Origin: Cyanobacteria bacterium FACHB-471
GTDB lineage: Bacteria; Cyanobacteriota; Cyanobacteriia; Elainellales; Elainellaceae
NCBI GenBank assembly: GCA_014695345.1
Contig: JACJOC010000012.1
Coordinates: forward strand, 248,001-312,000
Length of the DNA: 64,000 bases
Direction of reading: 5' to 3'
Below are positions 61,939 to 64,000 of this stretch, in pieces. A program made the translations under genes and the position numbers. The notes under the pieces are model-generated. The model saw only the letters and a program-made list of their open reading frames with translations, searched no databases and was not told the origin of the DNA. Each line of letters begins with the position of its first letter. Within the stretch, counting starts at the first letter, position 1.

Positions 61939-62001
61939 CAGAGTAAAAATGATTCCCTACATTGTCAGACCTAAAAGCCAAAGGGTAAAGAGCAAAATCA
62001 A

Positions 62002-62050
62002 ACTCCTCACCCAACCCTCAATCCCCAACTCCTAATCCCCAATCCCCAGT
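62002..62050. repeat. Short-period CCCCAACTCCTAAT-type repeats
   Basis: Seven-nt units such as CCCTCAA, TCCCCAA, CTCCTAA and TCCCCAG run in tandem between dnaG and the amidase gene. Similar sequence occurs inside several genes of this window. Confidence 0.55.
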
Positions 62051-62114
62051 TTTAACTGGTATCTTGAGCCATTAAGCGCTTAAATAGGCACAGTCAAAGG
62101 ACACTACTTAGCAC

Positions 62115-63470
62115 ATGGGACGAATTTTCATTTCAGCCGCTCACGGTGGGCTAGAAAATGGCTCGACCGACCCCGGCACCGTTGCAGGTGGCACCACAGA
62201 AGCCAGAGAAATGATCTTGACTCGCGACCTGATTGCCACTGAGTTGCGATCGCGCAATTTTGAAGTGTTGACCGTTCCTGACAACCTCAGTGCCACAGAA
62301 ACAATCGCCTGGATCAATGCGCGAGGGCGAAGAGACGATGTCGCCTTGGAAATTGGCATGGACGGTTCTCCAAATCCCTCTTTGCGCGGAGCCAGTGCCT
62401 ATCACATCGCCAACAACGACCAGCGCAAAGCCCATGCCGAACTGCTGCTGTTAGCGCTATTGCGGCGTGTCCCTCAATTGCCCAGTCGAGGAGCCAGACC
62501 CGACACCGCCACAGGATTAGGCAATCTACCCTTCTGTCGCCAGCTTGTTCCTCCTTCGCTGCTGCTAGAAGTCGGCTTCCTCACCAATCCAGACGATCGC
62601 CTGCTGTTGCAAAACCGCCGTCGTGACTTCGCCATCGGCATTGCAGACGGTCTTGCTGCCTGGAGTCGTGCAGTGGCAGGTACCTCTCCGTCCCCGTCTC
62701 CCTCCCCAACCTACACCTCTACCGATATCAACATCAATGGAGGCATCTATGATGAGCAAGGAGTCATCGTCAGCGGCAATGCCTACATCCCCATTGATCT
62801 AGTCGATCGGTTGAATATAGACCTGTCAAACTCACCAGGTATTAACCGTATCAGTTACCGTAATGTCGTATACATCAAGGCAATTGATCTCCGCGAATTT
62901 AATATCTCTGTAAGTTGGGATAGTGCCTCTCGCACGGTCATCCTGCGGTCGTCAGCATCGGTTTGCCCAGGACTCGTCGATCGCATCATGGGACGTGGTT
63001 CCACGTCTGAAGTGCAACTCATGATGTTTCTTAAGACCAACAACGAGAATGCTTTAACCCAGTTTCCCGACTTACCCAAGCTTTATCGTGAAGAAGCCAG
63101 TATTGAAGGCGTTAACTACGATGTAGCCTTCTCACAGATGTGTATTGAAACAGGATTTTTACAGTTTGGTGGCGCTCTAAAACCGTCTCAAAACAACTTT
63201 GGTGGCTTAGGCAGTGCAATCGTGGAAGAGGAAACAGCCTCCTTTCCTAGCGCCAGAATTGGAGTTAGGGCCCACATTCAGCACCTCAAAGCCTATGCCA
63301 GCACAGAACCACTCGTGCAAGAACTAGTTGACCCAAGGTTTCGTTTTGTTAGGCGCGGCATTGCGCCCCTCGTCAATCAACTCAGCGGGCGCTGGTCAGC
63401 GGATGCTCAATATGGGGAGAAGATTGTGGCGATCGTACGACGGCTATACGAGTCAGCAGGTTTACTCTAA
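62115..63470 (+). CDS. Modular cell-wall hydrolase: amidase + stalk + glucosaminidase
   Basis: The 451-residue protein has three parts. Residues 1-190 form an N-acetylmuramoyl-L-alanine amidase (Amidase_3) with AAHGG, TTEAREM (metal ligands) and LLEVGFLTNPDD. Next comes a Ser/Pro linker (SPSPSPSP), then a copper-amine-oxidase-N-like stalk domain (about 210-295, GNAYIPIDLVDRL). Residues 305-451 match a bacterial glucosaminidase (FSQMCIETGFLQFGG, NNFGGLGS, with catalytic Glu in IETGF). Together it would cut both peptide and glycan links of peptidoglycan. There is no signal peptide, so its export route is unclear. Confidence 0.88.
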   Translation: MGRIFISAAHGGLENGSTDPGTVAGGTTEAREMILTRDLIATELRSRNFEVLTVPDNLSATETIAWINARGRRDDVALEIGMDGSPNPSLRGASAYHIANNDQRKAHAELLLLALLRRVPQLPSRGARPDTATGLGNLPFCRQLVPPSLLLEVGFLTNPDDRLLLQNRRRDFAIGIADGLAAWSRAVAGTSPSPSPSPTYTSTDININGGIYDEQGVIVSGNAYIPIDLVDRLNIDLSNSPGINRISYRNVVYIKAIDLREFNISVSWDSASRTVILRSSASVCPGLVDRIMGRGSTSEVQLMMFLKTNNENALTQFPDLPKLYREEASIEGVNYDVAFSQMCIETGFLQFGGALKPSQNNFGGLGSAIVEEETASFPSARIGVRAHIQHLKAYASTEPLVQELVDPRFRFVRRGIAPLVNQLSGRWSADAQYGEKIVAIVRRLYESAGLL

Positions 63471-63501
63471 AAGCGTAGATTCCTAATTCAACATTAAACA
63501 A

Positions 63502-63561
63502 ATTTTGCATAGGAAGGGGTGTGAATCAAGTCCGCACCCCTTCCTATGCAAAATATTTTTT
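63502..63561. terminator. Bidirectional terminator between amidase and ybaB
   Basis: A perfect 20-bp stem (ATTTTGCATAGGAAGGGGTG at 63502-63521 with its complement at 63535-63554) surrounds a 13-nt loop. On the plus strand it is followed by AT6, and on the minus strand by T-rich DNA, so it can stop transcription from both converging genes. Confidence 0.85.
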
Positions 63562-63577
63562 GAGACAAAGCAATCAA

Positions 63578-63922
63578 TTACATTCCGGGCAAGTTTAAGC
63601 CACCCGTTAGTTCTTCCATACGTTCGCGCATGGTTGCCGTGGATTTATCGTAAGCATCTTTCATAGCCGCCGCTACAAGGTCAGAGAGCAAATCTGCACC
63701 TTCTTCTAGAGCTTGGGGTGAAATTTCGACCCGACGAGGCTCTTGGTTTCCGCTGAGCACAACTTTAACCAGCCCATTGCCAGAGGTGCCTTCAATTTCC
63801 ATCTCTTCAAGTTCTTCTTGCAGCTTTCTTGCGCCTTCTTGAACCTGCTGAGCCTTCTTAAACGCTTCGGTTAGCTCTTTCATCTTGCCTAAACCGAAGC
63901 CAAATCCTTGACCTTTAGACAT
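63578..63922 (-). CDS. ybaB: YbaB/EbfC nucleoid-associated protein
   Basis: The 114-residue protein begins [45 protein letters not shown] and contains [21 protein letters not shown], then a C-terminal [24 protein letters not shown]. This fits YbaB/EbfC, a dimeric DNA-binding nucleoid protein. It converges on the amidase, with the terminator between. The promoter lies in the last 78 nt of the window; the direct repeats CCTAACA/CCTTAACA there may be part of it. Confidence 0.94.
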   Translation of the reverse strand: MSKGQGFGFGLGKMKELTEAFKKAQQVQEGARKLQEELEEMEIEGTSGNGLVKVVLSGNQEPRRVEISPQALEEGADLLSDLVAAAMKDAYDKSTATMRERMEELTGGLNLPGM

Positions 63923-64000
63923 AACTTTCTAAATCTTGCTGTTGATGAACTCAGTGTAACCCTAACACCTAACCTTAACATTGGTGTTTACAGATGAAGC

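Noticed and set aside
1-64000. tRNA, rRNA and CRISPR arrays
   Set aside because: Scanned by eye; no cloverleaf-like intergenic sequence, rRNA core motif or repeat-spacer array was found. An RNA search such as tRNAscan would be more sensitive.

Overview
The window is chromosomal DNA from a filamentous-type cyanobacterium, most like the Leptolyngbya/Oculatella side of the phylum (inference). The evidence is phycobilisome and photosystem genes (nblA, an apcA paralogue, a CpcS-type bilin lyase, psbI), an orange carotenoid protein, cyanobacteria-specific families (DUF1830, DUF3769/LptD, WG-repeat and pentapeptide proteins, NACHT with HTH, Uma2) and very many HIP1 octamers (GCGATCGC). No rRNA, tRNA, CRISPR array or intact insertion sequence was seen. 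Gene order looks like ordinary chromosome with a few repeat-rich, remodelled spots.

0-7.3 kb is a light/phycobilisome stress region, almost all on the minus strand: nblA, a 43-residue basic protein, a pentapeptide protein, OCP, a degenerate Ssl1498-like ORF, a B12-binding radical SAM protein, DUF1830, an atypical receiver protein with Glu at the phosphorylation site, a small zinc-ribbon protein and a stand-alone ApcA-like alpha subunit. 7.4-10.5 kb is a tight two-gene unit: a NACHT NTPase with an N-terminal HTH followed 1 bp later by a membrane di-iron hydroxylase. This is the most system-like accessory unit here.

10.9-35.6 kb is mostly housekeeping and signalling: a YfcE-like phosphoesterase, a CHASE4 histidine kinase, an SLH-WG protein, ilvA, Uma2, an SPFH protein, a metalloprotease-secG-gpmI run, an ABC-F ATPase, a PAS-GGDEF-EAL protein, an orphan DppC-type permease, isoaspartyl peptidase, DUF2256, a TrmJ-like methyltransferase, an epimerase, hemE and cpcS. 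35.7-50.9 kb carries the cyanobacterial LptD (DUF3769), psbI, a second Uma2, a conserved unknown gene, a GH38 alpha-mannosidase, and a run of Ser/Thr kinase, TPR membrane protein, FecR-like exported protein and WG lipoprotein.

51-58.4 kb holds grxC-gshB, then a five-gene operon: a Tat/lipoprotein NMT1-type binding protein, ABC ATPase, permease, cytosine-deaminase-type amidohydrolase and FAD-linked oxidase. It has an exact NtcA-type palindrome in its leader, so it looks like an import-and-breakdown route for a nitrogenous, possibly pyrimidine-like, compound. 58.4-64 kb has yraN, a lumenal pentapeptide protein, a roughly 280-bp MITE-like element with long terminal inverted repeats, dnaG, a modular cell-wall amidase and ybaB.

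Repeats deserve attention: two copies of a 71-73 bp palindromic element, the MITE-like element, several perfect hairpins, short-period C-rich repeats both between and inside genes, and an IS701/IS4-like transposase remnant.
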